This document shows, in pieces, positions 26,688 to 35,363 of a stretch of 64,000 bases of DNA (position 1 is its first letter; every line of letters begins with the position of its first letter). Source of the DNA: Oceanobacillus rekensis. Lineage in GTDB: Bacteria > Bacillota > Bacilli > Bacillales > Amphibacillaceae. Position numbers and translations under genes: made by a program. Location: the NCBI RefSeq assembly GCF_002153375.1, contig NZ_MTBQ01000003.1, positions 372,001 through 436,000 on the forward strand. The letters run 5' to 3'. The notes under the pieces are model-generated. The model saw only the letters and a list, made by a program, of their open reading frames with translations, was not told the origin of the DNA and ran no database searches.

Positions 26688-27104
26688 TTTTATTCCTCCT
26701 AGTATTTGCTATTTGTTCTGTAGTGGGAATCAGGTAAGTAATCTCAGAATAACCTTTTTTTAAAGTAATCGTGAACCATTATGTATTACCGACGACTTCT
26801 TTTGACTCAAGGCTATGTTCTAAAAGTTATGGGCTAAGGTAACTCGTCCTACTTAAGAGAATTGTTATTTATGTCACAAATAAGATCTATTGGTCAACCA
26901 CTCTTTATGCAGTATAGATTTATACAATTTTGCTGTCAATTATTTATAGAATTCCCCATTTTAAGTGTTATCTGGTGCGATACCCTAACCTAGAGAACTG
27001 TTCCCAACGTTTGATTTTTCTTATTAATGAAGGATATACTTTCTTTAACACTCCGAATGACAATGCAAGCCATTTTACTACATTCATAAAGAGGAGGATT
27101 TTTC
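26688..27104. other. Intergenic region with second 18-base repeat
   Basis: No gene is recognised. TGGTCAACCACTCTTTAT at 26891-26908 repeats 23350-23367 exactly. GAGGAGG at about 27091-27097 is the ribosome binding site for the hemerythrin gene. Confidence 0.5.
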
Positions 27105-27557
27105 GTGACAAAACATAAAGGTATCATACGACATGAATCACTGAAACCATTATCTCGCCACCATATGATTGGTCTGCATTTAGCATTGAAATTAAAAAGA
27201 GCAGGCAAAAAAGAAAGTCGTTTAACAATCGAAGAAATAAAACAAGATGCTGTTGATTTTTGGAACCCAGATGGTCAAAATCATTTCCGAGAAGAAGAGG
27301 AAATTCTCTTACCCGCATACTCTCAATATGCAGAAATTAATATGCCGGAGATAGTAGGAATGCTTTTAGAACATGTGAAGATACGTGCTAAAATTGAGGA
27401 TGTTATTCAGTCTAAGGAAATCAATATTGAACTCATGCATGATTTGGGGCATCTGCTAGAGGTACATATTCGTACAGAAGAACGTGTGATTTTTCCAATG
27501 ATTGAAAAAGCCCTACCAGAAGACAAGCTTGTGGAACTTGCTCCATTTCTGCATTAA
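27105..27557 (+). CDS. Hemerythrin-domain protein
   Basis: 150 residues forming a four-helix bundle with the spaced His and Glu of a hemerythrin di-iron site: H in SRHHMIGLH, HFREEEEILLPAY, LLEHVKIR, HLLEVHIRTEERVIFPMIE. Such proteins bind O2 or NO, or handle iron and oxidative stress in the cytoplasm. The GTG start at 27105 follows GAGGAGG at good spacing. It is monocistronic and ends before the hairpin at 27611. Confidence 0.88.
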   Translation: MTKHKGIIRHESLKPLSRHHMIGLHLALKLKRAGKKESRLTIEEIKQDAVDFWNPDGQNHFREEEEILLPAYSQYAEINMPEIVGMLLEHVKIRAKIEDVIQSKEINIELMHDLGHLLEVHIRTEERVIFPMIEKALPEDKLVELAPFLH

Positions 27558-27610
27558 TGTGTGAAAACTTAGTCGCCTATTTGGCACTTTTCTTTAATAA
27601 GATGAATAGA

Positions 27611-27652
27611 AAAACCATCCCTTATATGTAAAACAACAAAAGAGATGGTTTT
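27611..27652 (+). terminator. Intrinsic terminator after the hemerythrin gene
   Basis: AAAACCATC (27611-27619) pairs with GATGGTTTT (27644-27652) around a 24-base loop, followed by TTCTC. Confidence 0.6.
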
Positions 27653-27668
27653 CTCACATGCTTATAGA

Positions 27669-27794
27669 TTATTTTCTTACCGGCGTACAAACGGCATATA
27701 TACTTTCCGAAGTGTCATACAAATTCACTTCAATAATTTGGTACCCACCGTTTCTTATCTCGTTGTTTGTTGAATTCATTTCATTTTTCTCCAC
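27669..27794 (-). CDS. Small protein of 41 residues, unknown
   Basis: A short minus-strand gene reads VEKNEMNSTNNEIRNGGY, then QIIEVNLYDTSESIYAVCTPVRK. GTG at 27794 stands 7 bases after AAAGGGAG; an ATG at 27779 is an alternative. There is no signal peptide or membrane helix. The strong ribosome binding site and the balanced amino-acid use support it. The function is not recognised. The 27795-27983 stretch holds the repeat at 27906. Confidence 0.5.
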   Translation of the reverse strand: MEKNEMNSTNNEIRNGGYQIIEVNLYDTSESIYAVCTPVRK

Positions 27795-27905
27795 TGATTT
27801 TCTCCCTTTCTAACAAATTTATCACACAGAAGTTAATATATGCATGCAAGTTAAAAGCGTGCAGGGTTTTTGTGTTTGACTCCTAACAAGAGTCTGACCA
27901 ATAGA

Positions 27906-27934
27906 GGAAGCAAAAGAACCGTCCCCATGCTTCC
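27906..27934. repeat. Dispersed GGAAGCA...TGCTTCC hairpin, copy 2 (inverted)
   Basis: Minus-strand reading GGAAGCATGGGGACGG-TTCTTTTGCTTCC is the most complete copy of the family. It lies in the leader of the AI-2E permease gene. Confidence 0.75.
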
Positions 27935-27983
27935 TTATTCGTGTTGGTTGATTTATAATTGTATTAAAAAGGAGGTTTTGTGG

Positions 27984-29150
27984 ATGTGGAAGTCGAGTAG
28001 GTTGATGCGGTTTTTGGGTGGTCGAGATTTGTTTTATGCGTTAGCTTTGCTTATGGTGATTGGTGTTACTATTTTTATTTATACTAAGATTTCATTTATC
28101 TTTTATCCTTTAAATGTAATTCTTTCAACGATTTTACCGCCTGTTATCTTGGCATTTATTGTTTACTATTTATTGAATCCCATAGTAAATCTATTAGAGA
28201 GGTTGCGGATTAAACGGATTTGGGGAATTATCATTATTATACTGGGTATAAGTGGACTATTAACTGGGATCATCATGCTTTCAGCTCCTGCAATTCAACA
28301 ACAGGTGACAGATTTAGCTGAGAATTTCCCAACCTATTTAAATCAAATGGGTGAAGGAATCACAACCTGGTTACAAAACTCATTTTTAGGGCCTTATTAT
28401 GAAGAAGGATATAACTGGTTCATTTCAAATTTCAGTGACATACCAGGAATGATTGGCAGCTATTTAGCTGATGCTTTCCAAAGCATTCAAAATGTAGCAA
28501 ATACACTTACAACTGCTATCGTTACAATCGTTACATTTCCAATTATCCTCTTTTTTCTATTAAAAGATGGAATTAAATTTAAACAGTTTTCTTTGAAATT
28601 ATTACCACCTAAATATCGAAAAGATATCAATCACATCTTACATAATATGGATACACAAGTTGGTTCATATATTCAAGGACAAATCATTGTTGCTTCTTGT
28701 ATCGGTATTTTATTATTTATCGGTTATTTAATCATTGGATTGGAGTATGCGATCACACTTGCAATTATTGCAGCTATAACGAGTGTTGTCCCCTATCTTG
28801 GGCCAACCATTGCAATTATTCCGGCAATCATTATTGCGTTGGTCGATTCACCATTTATGTTAGTAAAATTAGCAATCGTTTGGGCTGCAGTACAATTTTT
28901 AGAAGGGAATTTTGTTTCCCCAAATATTATGGGAAGAACGATGAAAATACATCCGCTTACTATTATCATCGTTTTACTAGTTGCAGGAAATCTAGTTGGA
29001 ATTGTTGGGGTCATCCTCGGAATACCTGGATACGCTATGATAAAAGTAATTGTCACCTACTTATTCGGCAAGTTTAAACATCGCTATAATAAGTACTTTG
29101 GTGAAGACACGGATCCCTATCAACTAACAGATGAAAAGAAAGTGGATTAA
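27984..29150 (+). CDS. AI-2E family (PerM-like) membrane transporter
   Basis: 388-residue polytopic protein of the AI-2E/PerM family. Helices lie near residues 14-34 and 40-65, and several follow in the C-terminal half, with PYLGPTIAIIPAIIIAL and GNFVSPNIMGRTMKIHPL as family signatures. A large extracytoplasmic loop follows helix 3. Members export autoinducer-2 or act in Na+/H+ antiport and stress tolerance; the substrate is open. An in-frame start at 27870 would read through the repeat at 27906, whereas AAAGGAGG lies about 7 bases before the ATG at 27984. Confidence 0.85.
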   Translation: MWKSSRLMRFLGGRDLFYALALLMVIGVTIFIYTKISFIFYPLNVILSTILPPVILAFIVYYLLNPIVNLLERLRIKRIWGIIIIILGISGLLTGIIMLSAPAIQQQVTDLAENFPTYLNQMGEGITTWLQNSFLGPYYEEGYNWFISNFSDIPGMIGSYLADAFQSIQNVANTLTTAIVTIVTFPIILFFLLKDGIKFKQFSLKLLPPKYRKDINHILHNMDTQVGSYIQGQIIVASCIGILLFIGYLIIGLEYAITLAIIAAITSVVPYLGPTIAIIPAIIIALVDSPFMLVKLAIVWAAVQFLEGNFVSPNIMGRTMKIHPLTIIIVLLVAGNLVGIVGVILGIPGYAMIKVIVTYLFGKFKHRYNKYFGEDTDPYQLTDEKKVD

Positions 29151-29165
29151 TAAGGGGGTAGGCTT

Positions 29166-30341
29166 ATGACAACAAAGCTTTTCTATACATCTCCAGAGAC
29201 AGAAGAATGGCAAACAAAGATAAAGAAAGAAATAGAAAAAGGTGGAGACTGCTTTGTCATTCTAGAAGAAACAGCTTTTTACCCACATGGCGGTGGACAG
29301 CCCTGTGATTTAGGAAGCATTAATGATATTGCCGTTTCGGATGTATTTATGGAAGACGATGAGATATTACATAAGATAGATCGTCTTCCTGAAACAAACC
29401 ATGTATCCTGTAAGTTGAACTGGGATAGAAGATTCGATCATATGCAGCAGCATAGTGGGCAGCATCTGTTATCAGCTATTTGCTTAGAACTTTTTCAAGC
29501 CAAAACAGTGAGTTTCCATCTTGGGACGGAAGATGTAACCATTGATGTGAATCAAATCAATCTGACACAAGATCAACTCATTCGGATTGAAGATGAAGTA
29601 AATAAACAAATCTACAAAAATCGAAACATAAACAGTTATTTTATAAACAATGAACAACTCACGTCTATACCGCTTGTGAAGCAACCAAAAGTAACGGAGA
29701 ATATTCGTATCGTTGAGATTGAAGGTATTGAATACAATGCTTGTGGTGGTATACATGTATCAAATACAGGTGAAATAGGGATAATTAAACTTTTTAAAAG
29801 TGAAAAGATGAAAGATGCTACTCGAATTCATTTCAAATGTGGGTACCGCGCATTGGAAGACTTTCAAGCAACACTAGAAATTACTGACACTCTCTCGGAT
29901 AAGTTCCATACGGGGCGAAAAGATATTTTAGATCGTTTTGGGAAATGGGAGAATGAGCATAAGCAACTTCAGTACCAAAATTCCGAACTGGAAGAGCAAA
30001 ATAATACTTATTTGGAAAAAGAACTGCTCTCTAGGATAGAGTCGAATGTTCTCGCACATGTTTTTCCAGATAAGTCGCTAAAAAGCATGCAAAAATTTGC
30101 GGCAAAAATAGCATCTGAACAACATGTCATTGTATTATTTGCCACAACTGCTGAAAATAAAGTTCTCCTAGTCCATGATGGTTCTGAATTTCTATTATGT
30201 GGTGAATTTTATAAAGAGCATCTTCCGGCGTTTAATGGTAAAGGTGGTGGAAATGCTAAATCTGCGCAAGCAGCATTTCCAACTCTCGAAAATTGTTTAG
30301 CTTTCTTTCAGTTCGTTTATGAAAAGATAATAAGCTGTTAA
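29166..30341 (+). CDS. Alanyl-tRNA editing protein AlaX-L with DHHA1 domain
   Basis: 391 residues. The editing core holds the zinc ligands H96 and H100 (HSGQHLL) and C193/H197 (CGGIHV). The PHGGGQPCD motif is near residue 40. A C-terminal DHHA1 domain has GKGGGNAKSAQA. It hydrolyses mischarged Ser- or Gly-tRNA(Ala) in trans. The size with DHHA1 fits AlaX-L. It lies 15 bases after the permease gene and they probably share a transcript. Start is the ATG at 29166 with AAGGGGG upstream. Confidence 0.92.
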   Translation: MTTKLFYTSPETEEWQTKIKKEIEKGGDCFVILEETAFYPHGGGQPCDLGSINDIAVSDVFMEDDEILHKIDRLPETNHVSCKLNWDRRFDHMQQHSGQHLLSAICLELFQAKTVSFHLGTEDVTIDVNQINLTQDQLIRIEDEVNKQIYKNRNINSYFINNEQLTSIPLVKQPKVTENIRIVEIEGIEYNACGGIHVSNTGEIGIIKLFKSEKMKDATRIHFKCGYRALEDFQATLEITDTLSDKFHTGRKDILDRFGKWENEHKQLQYQNSELEEQNNTYLEKELLSRIESNVLAHVFPDKSLKSMQKFAAKIASEQHVIVLFATTAENKVLLVHDGSEFLLCGEFYKEHLPAFNGKGGGNAKSAQAAFPTLENCLAFFQFVYEKIISC

Positions 30342-30388
30342 TAAATGCCTATCCCCCCACACTGGAAAGTTTTGGGGATAGGCATTTA
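30342..30388. terminator. Intrinsic terminator after alaX
   Basis: TAAATGCCTATCCCC pairs perfectly with GGGGATAGGCATTTA, 17-base loop, then TTAAC. Confidence 0.85.
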
Positions 30389-30426
30389 TTAACAAGAACT
30401 ACTATCCCCTTACAAATATCTAAAAA

Positions 30427-30819
30427 TTAACTTTCAGCCATTTTCCCCATATTAACTCTCACAGCTTGGATCCCCGCAGCCCGAAATCCACTGATCTCTA
30501 AGCTTGCAACAGATTGAATTGTTGTTCCACCAGGCGAACAAACATCATCTTTTAACTTTCCAGGGTGGATCCCTGTTTCCAATACCATTTCAGCTGAGCC
30601 AAGCAATGCTTGGGCAGCAATTGTGTATGCTTTTATCTCTTGGCATACCATGCAGTACGACACTATCTGCAAGAGCTTCGATGAATATATATCCAAAAGC
30701 CGGTGATGAACCACTAGCAATATCCATGAGACTTTCCTCGATAACTTCGACTTTACCAAAGCTTTCAAATAATGCTTTAATTTCATTCGTTCCTCGTCAG
30801 TTATAAATTGATTCAGACT
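30427..30819 (-). pseudogene. proC: 3' part of a broken proC (pyrroline-5-carboxylate reductase)
   Basis: The minus strand reads [11 protein letters not shown], shifts to [20 protein letters not shown] and [19 protein letters not shown], then after an extra A near 30645 continues [35 protein letters not shown] and [10 protein letters not shown]. This is the dimerisation half of ProC with its signature. The Rossmann half is missing here. A start of a proC-like gene lies on the same strand at 35214-35285, so the gene may have been split by about 4.4 kb of DNA. At least two frameshifts make it inactive. Confidence 0.82.
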
Positions 30820-31057
30820 ATCGAATCCCCTTCAATATGTAATAAACTTTTACCTATTCATTTTAAAATAGTGGTAGGTTGATAGCAATGGTTTAATAAC
30901 ATAAAGGAGAGGAACAGCTATTTATAATTACAATCGAAATGGTGGCATACAGTAATAAAAAAGGATATTCTGGATTCGATTTTATATTAACGAGTGAGGG
31001 CTTATTCCTAATTATCAAAAAAATGACTAGCCCTTCAAGATGGGATTTGCCATTTTA

Positions 31058-31393
31058 TTATTGATTGGTTATTTTATATTTTAGGTAATTATAATTCGAA
31101 GTCGGGACTTTTTTAATTCTATTCCCCTCTTCGTCTTCATGAATCTCGTATTCTCTGTAAACTTCTATTCGATACCCATTTTCAACTTTTTCTTCCTCAA
31201 ATATATATTCTGATGATGAATAGGTTACAGGCTCTTGTTCTTTTTCAGTTTCGGCAATTATTTCGATAGACTCTTCATTGGCAACATCGTGGAAACTCGT
31301 ACTAAATCCATGATATGGTTCTGCACGTGTTTCTAAAAATGCGACAAAGCCCAGAACAAGGATAATTCCAGTGAAACAAATTATTTTTTTCAT
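31058..31393 (-). CDS. Small secreted or membrane-anchored protein, unknown
   Basis: 111 residues with an N-terminal hydrophobic segment (KKIICFTGIILVLGFVAFL) that is a signal peptide or anchor. An acidic, Glu-rich extracytoplasmic part ends SNYNYLKYKITNQ. AGAGGAAAC precedes the ATG. No domain is recognised. It lies inside the 4.4 kb between the two proC pieces. About 230 bases between it and the proC piece hold no clear gene. Confidence 0.6.
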   Translation of the reverse strand: MKKIICFTGIILVLGFVAFLETRAEPYHGFSTSFHDVANEESIEIIAETEKEQEPVTYSSSEYIFEEEKVENGYRIEVYREYEIHEDEEGNRIKKVPTSNYNYLKYKITNQ

Positions 31394-31607
31394 GGACAGT
31401 TTCCTCTCTTAAGTTTGATTATCTATAACAGTCTTTCACGTTTTTACACATCTATCATATTGTATGCAGGAAATTGAAAAGTAGACGAGCTATGCGAAAT
31501 AACAACGGATAAGAAACGAAAAAAACTTAACAAGCAAGTACAGCCTCCTTTACTAGGAGACTGTTAGATTTCGTTTATGTGCAAGGCACGGGACCTTAAA
31601 ACTGCCC

Positions 31608-32240
31608 TTATGCTAATTTCTGGCAGCAATTCGGGCAGAAATTTGCTCCGGTTGTTTTCTGTCCGCAGTTTGGACAGAAATTCGGCATTTACTTTTTGTC
31701 AGATTCTTTTGGTTTTGCTTGTTGTTGCTGATTGAATTGTGATTCGTTATTATCGGGCTTATTTTTGCTCACATTTTTCAGCATTTCATTTGCCATGTTC
31801 ATACCCATCATCATGCTAGCCATATCGGAGGCCGTTCTAGACCCGGAAACTTTTCCAGAGGCCATGCTGCAATTAGTCATGGAAACTTGCTGATATTTCG
31901 ATATATCTTCAATCATTCCGTGGGAAGCTGTTTTGGTGATCATATCCCGGACTTCTTTTGGATAGTTAAAACTCATAATTTGGAACCCGATAACCTTCAT
32001 TCCATCGTCCATGATTTGCATATCGAGATCTTCTTGAATACTCCGAGCAATATCAAATGCATTTGCCTGCAAGTTGAACATATCTTTCCCTTCTTTGATA
32101 ATCCTTTTCATTAGGAGTTGATCAAGGTTTGCTGTAATCCTAATCTTGATATTTTCAGGAAAGAGAGTTTTTCCTTACTCCTGCAATTTTATCAATCAAT
32201 GCCATGTAATCATTCACTTTGAAATAAAGAGTTCCATTGA
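31608..32240 (-). pseudogene. ydjI: Truncated ydjI (SPFH-domain, zinc-ribbon protein)
   Basis: The readable pieces match the second half of B. subtilis YdjI: NGTLYFKVNDYMALIDKIAG, then after a +1 shift in an A-run near 32168 TLFPENIKIRITANLDQLLM, then KEGKDMFNLQANAFDIARSI and GFQIMSFNYPKEVRDMI. A TAA at 31689-31691 interrupts the frame. Directly after it the same frame continues MPNFCPNCGQKTTGANFCPN, the C-terminal zinc ribbon, to 31608. The N-terminal half is gone. YdjI acts with a PspA-type membrane-stress system in Bacillus; this copy is dead or at best a fragment. Confidence 0.8.
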
Positions 32241-32529
32241 TTCACTTTCAGGGACTTTACCTTAATCTCGCGGTTGTTGAAACCATTTCACAATAAAAAA
32301 CTTACTATAAAACTAACTGATAAAACCTATTAATGTTACCTGTCTTAATAAATAGCTATAGGAGCAAGTTGAAAAGCAGGCAGTCTAATTTTGAAAGCAA
32401 CTGTTAATCGTGGAAATCAGATCATTGTTATTCTAGGATACGCAGCGGACCTACAGAAAAAAACGTTGCGGTTATTGACAGAGGGAGTTAACTCATCTCT
32501 TCTACATAATTCAGGCACACTTTCCACAT
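32241..32529. other. No recognisable gene
   Basis: A plus-strand open frame from 32391 overlaps the end of the next gene. It has no ribosome binding site and is not recognised. Confidence 0.4.
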
Positions 32530-33144
32530 TTATACATGATGATCCATTATATTCATTGGGCTTATATGACTCGCAATCATGCCTATCAGTTTACCTGCTT
32601 CTTCTTTGCTCAGTGAAATGATGGTTTCTTCTTCTAACTGATTCCCATCATTTGTTGATTTACGAATCATTCGTTTTATAACACCCTCACCAGTATCCTC
32701 AGTAAGGCTAAACATATAAGACATTTCTGCTTCATCTTCTTTGTAAATAGGAATCACCTCTGAAGATTCCCAGTCTCCATCGGTTTCTTCCAAATATAAT
32801 CCGTCTTCCAATATTTCTTCTTCGGAAAGGTCATCGTCGATATAATTTTGAACGCTTTCGTGAACAACATGAATAATGTCCTTTAAATCGTTTAGGACCA
32901 CCTTACTCATATGTCCATAATATGGATCGATGGACTGAAAATAAAACTCATCATTTGGAGGATCAAAGAATAGGGTGAAAAAATAACTCCTGTTTCCTTC
33001 TGCCCTATCAGAAAAAAAGTCTATCCTTGGATGTTTTTCCCTACGCTCAATTAACATCCTGCAAGTAATATCATATTTCTCACAAATTAAATGAACACTG
33101 TCCTCCAGCTCGCCACAGACTCTGTCAAACCATTCTAGGTGCAT
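32530..33144 (-). CDS. Acidic protein of unknown function, tandem paralogue 1
   Basis: 204 residues from the ATG at 33144 (MHLEWFDRVCGELEDSVHLI). It aligns along its length with the 33267-33908 protein: HPRIDFF, YF.(T/S)LFFDP.N(D/E)EFY.QS, GH.SKVVL, I..VHES..NY.DDDL.EE, and a C-terminal EEA..(L/I)I.MIASH. It is very acidic, with no membrane segment. An in-frame ATG at 33174 would add 10 residues, but AAAGG sits between the two and favours 33144. No family is recognised. The duplication suggests a dosage or partner-specific role, perhaps immunity-like or regulatory, but there is no direct evidence. Confidence 0.7.
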   Translation of the reverse strand: MHLEWFDRVCGELEDSVHLICEKYDITCRMLIERREKHPRIDFFSDRAEGNRSYFFTLFFDPPNDEFYFQSIDPYYGHMSKVVLNDLKDIIHVVHESVQNYIDDDLSEEEILEDGLYLEETDGDWESSEVIPIYKEDEAEMSYMFSLTEDTGEGVIKRMIRKSTNDGNQLEEETIISLSKEEAGKLIGMIASHISPMNIMDHHV

Positions 33145-33266
33145 ATAGTCCACAACCTTTCGAGTTAACATCATTTATTAGTGTATGAACATCTAAAAAA
33201 TTCCTTCTAAACCTGAAACGGAAAAGTCTGCCCGGACATGGACAGACTTTTACCTTTATTTATTCT

Positions 33267-33908
33267 CTATTCCTGGTAATCCATTGAACTCAAACCGTCC
33301 ATATGACTAGCAATCATAGCTATGATTGTACTTGCTTCTTCCCTACCAAAAATAAAATGTTGTTCATCTTTGATTAAATCCTCATCCTCTGTCCAGATGC
33401 GATTCGTCCTTTTTAATACACCATCACCGGTTTCCTGAACGACTCCGAACTGATACGATATTTCTACTTCTTCATCTTCCTCGATGTAAGCAGTCACCTC
33501 TGGAGTTTCCCATTCCACATCGAATTCTCCAACTACTATTTCGTCAGAATCATCAAAATTAGTTTCATCGTCTGTCATATCTTCTTCGATCAGATCATCA
33601 TCCATATAATTATGGAAACTTTCGTGAACAGCATCAATAATATCCTCTATTTCAGTCAGCACTACTTTACTAATATGACCAAGTTCCTGTTCATAAGACT
33701 GAATATAGAATTCCTCATTATGCGGATCAAAAAAAAGTGAGCAAAAATAATCTCTATCAGCTTCTTCCGTTTCCACAAAAAAGTCTATCCTTGGATGTCT
33801 TGCCCCACGCTCAATTGACATTTTTCCATTTTCATCATATTTCTCACAAATAGAAATAAGACTATCCTGCAATTCACCACAGACTCTATCAAACCATTCT
33901 AAGTGCAT
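33267..33908 (-). CDS. Acidic protein of unknown function, tandem paralogue 2
   Basis: 213 residues, start ATG 33908 (MHLEWFDRVCGELQDSL), with AAAGGTGG 8 bases upstream. It is the paralogue of the preceding entry, with the same order of motifs and an extra acidic insertion (about residues 105-125, DMTDDETNFDDSDE). Its C-terminus reads GREEASTIIAMIASHMDGLSS. It is cytoplasmic by composition. The gene is upstream of its copy by 122 bases, so the two may be co-transcribed. No function is recognised. Confidence 0.7.
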   Translation of the reverse strand: MHLEWFDRVCGELQDSLISICEKYDENGKMSIERGARHPRIDFFVETEEADRDYFCSLFFDPHNEEFYIQSYEQELGHISKVVLTEIEDIIDAVHESFHNYMDDDLIEEDMTDDETNFDDSDEIVVGEFDVEWETPEVTAYIEEDEEVEISYQFGVVQETGDGVLKRTNRIWTEDEDLIKDEQHFIFGREEASTIIAMIASHMDGLSSMDYQE

Positions 33909-34316
33909 ACAAATTCCCACCTTTCTATGTCGATACCTTTATTATGACCCGTTAGTAAAAATTCTCTCTGTTTTTCCAAAAATTTTTTCGAATGTTTCAT
34001 TTTCCTGGCTCTGGAGGGGAAAATGGATTCGGACGGTTAATTAAAAAAGGCTGATAGCATCCTTGTATCTTATAAATATTGTTGATATTCTTATAAAGGA
34101 TGTTCAAAAGGTCCGGTAAAAATGACACATCGAATTTCTCAGGAATGCTTGCTTTTCCTGCGTGCAAGATCGTTTGCACACCTATTAAAAGCATACGTTA
34201 AATAGAATTCTGCACCTCCGTCTACAAGCGTATTCGGAGAAGGGAATTCCTCGGTCCTTTTTATCCTCCTTTTTGAACACACACTTATAGTGAGCTAAAA
34301 TTAAGGGGGAACAACT
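33909..34316. other. Intergenic stretch before the lipoprotein gene
   Basis: No supported gene. A 65-codon minus-strand frame (33997-34194) lacks a ribosome binding site at useful spacing. AAGGGGG at about 34302-34309 is the ribosome binding site of the next gene. Confidence 0.45.
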
Positions 34317-35204
34317 TTGAATAGATGGTTAACAGTTACTGCATTTTTGTCTGTGCTAGCACTTTCGGCTTGTGGCACGGGCCAGCAAGAAAAAATAGAA
34401 GAAGAGATAGTTCACGATAATAGCACTACAGACTCAATGGTAGCGGATAAAAAAGAAATTGTTCTCGACCTGGAAGAAGAGGATGAAGCTTCCAAAGAGG
34501 CAAAGTCATCAGAGGAAGTCTCAGATGACTCGAAAAAAAAGCCGGAGGATAGAGAGCAAGATCCAGTGGATGAGCCAGGAGAAGCGGCTGGAAATACAGA
34601 AGAAAAGCCTGCTCTGGAAGATTCGGTTGAAGATAAAGAAGCGAAAAGTAAACCGGAAGATAAAAAAAGCAAACAACAAACAACAACCAATTTTGACCAT
34701 TATCCAAAGGGGCAATTTGCGGTAGATGGAAGTGCAGGGCAGACAGTAAAGAATAGTACTGGTGAATTTACCATTGAAAAATCAGTCGCTCTTAGTCCTG
34801 TACATATTGATCCGATGAATATTCACATAGAAAATGTCATGCTTGTTAGCGGGAAAGTAACCGAAGAATCGATTGCTGGGATTTCCGGGGATCATGTGAG
34901 GTTCTTGCAGGTGGATGCGATATTGCAGAACACAAGTGAAGATCCAATCCAATTCTTCTTTGCTTCAACGACACTTGATTTAAATGGACAACAACTAACT
35001 GCCCACAGTATGTTCAGTGGTATTACGGATGGTAATTATGGCACACAGGCACCAAGGAACGCTACCTTAGTTTATATGCTAAATGAGAATCATTTGACTA
35101 CAGACCAAATAAAAAATCTGACGGTCAACATCATAGCTAATCCAACAAACACGAATACAGGTGAAGAAGTCGGAAAAGGTACCACATTGGATGTTTCATT
35201 TTAA
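34317..35204 (+). CDS. Lipoprotein with charged linker and DUF4352-like domain
   Basis: 295 residues from a TTG start (34317), 8 bases after AAGGGGG. The signal peptide ends in the lipobox ALSAC. Residues 25-125 are a low-complexity Glu/Asp/Lys/Ser linker. The C-terminal 160 residues form a beta-rich domain (GEFTIEKSVAL, VSGKVTEESIAG, LQVDAILQNTSEDPI, YMLNENHLT) that looks like the immunoglobulin-like DUF4352/5067 group, which is often substrate- or wall-binding. It should be anchored outside the membrane. The role is unknown. Its 3' end lies next to the 5' proC fragment. Confidence 0.75.
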   Translation: MNRWLTVTAFLSVLALSACGTGQQEKIEEEIVHDNSTTDSMVADKKEIVLDLEEEDEASKEAKSSEEVSDDSKKKPEDREQDPVDEPGEAAGNTEEKPALEDSVEDKEAKSKPEDKKSKQQTTTNFDHYPKGQFAVDGSAGQTVKNSTGEFTIEKSVALSPVHIDPMNIHIENVMLVSGKVTEESIAGISGDHVRFLQVDAILQNTSEDPIQFFFASTTLDLNGQQLTAHSMFSGITDGNYGTQAPRNATLVYMLNENHLTTDQIKNLTVNIIANPTNTNTGEEVGKGTTLDVSF

Positions 35205-35213
35205 ACTAATGTG

Positions 35214-35285
35214 TTAATCTCCCACTGCTTGAATCACTGCTTTTACCATACTTCCACAACCAATAAAACCTTTTCCTTTATCCAT
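35214..35285 (-). pseudogene. proC: 5' fragment of proC (Rossmann start)
   Basis: The minus strand from ATG 35285 reads MDKGKGFIGCGSMVKAVIQA-VGD and stops. GFIGxGxMxKAxI is the NADP-binding start of ProC. Only about 23 codons remain. The same-strand 3' part at 30427-30819 begins near residue 125 of a typical ProC, so about 100 residues are lost between them. Confidence 0.6.
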
Positions 35286-35312
35286 TATAAAAGTCTCTTC
35301 AATATGTAAAAT

Positions 35313-35350
35313 GAAACCCTCTTAAAGTTACTAAACTCTAAGAGGGTTTC
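35313..35350. terminator. Intrinsic terminator
   Basis: GAAACCCTCTTA pairs with TAAGAGGGTTTC, 14-base loop. It lies between the lipoprotein gene (plus) and the YjzC-like gene (minus). Confidence 0.8.
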
Positions 35351-35363
35351 TAATATTGTAAAT

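Noticed and set aside
32391-32621. 76-codon plus-strand frame
   Set aside because: Overlaps the 3' end of the acidic paralogue and has no start signals.
33997-34194. 65-codon minus-strand frame
   Set aside because: Nearest AGG-type site is more than 20 bases from the ATG, and nothing in the protein is recognised.
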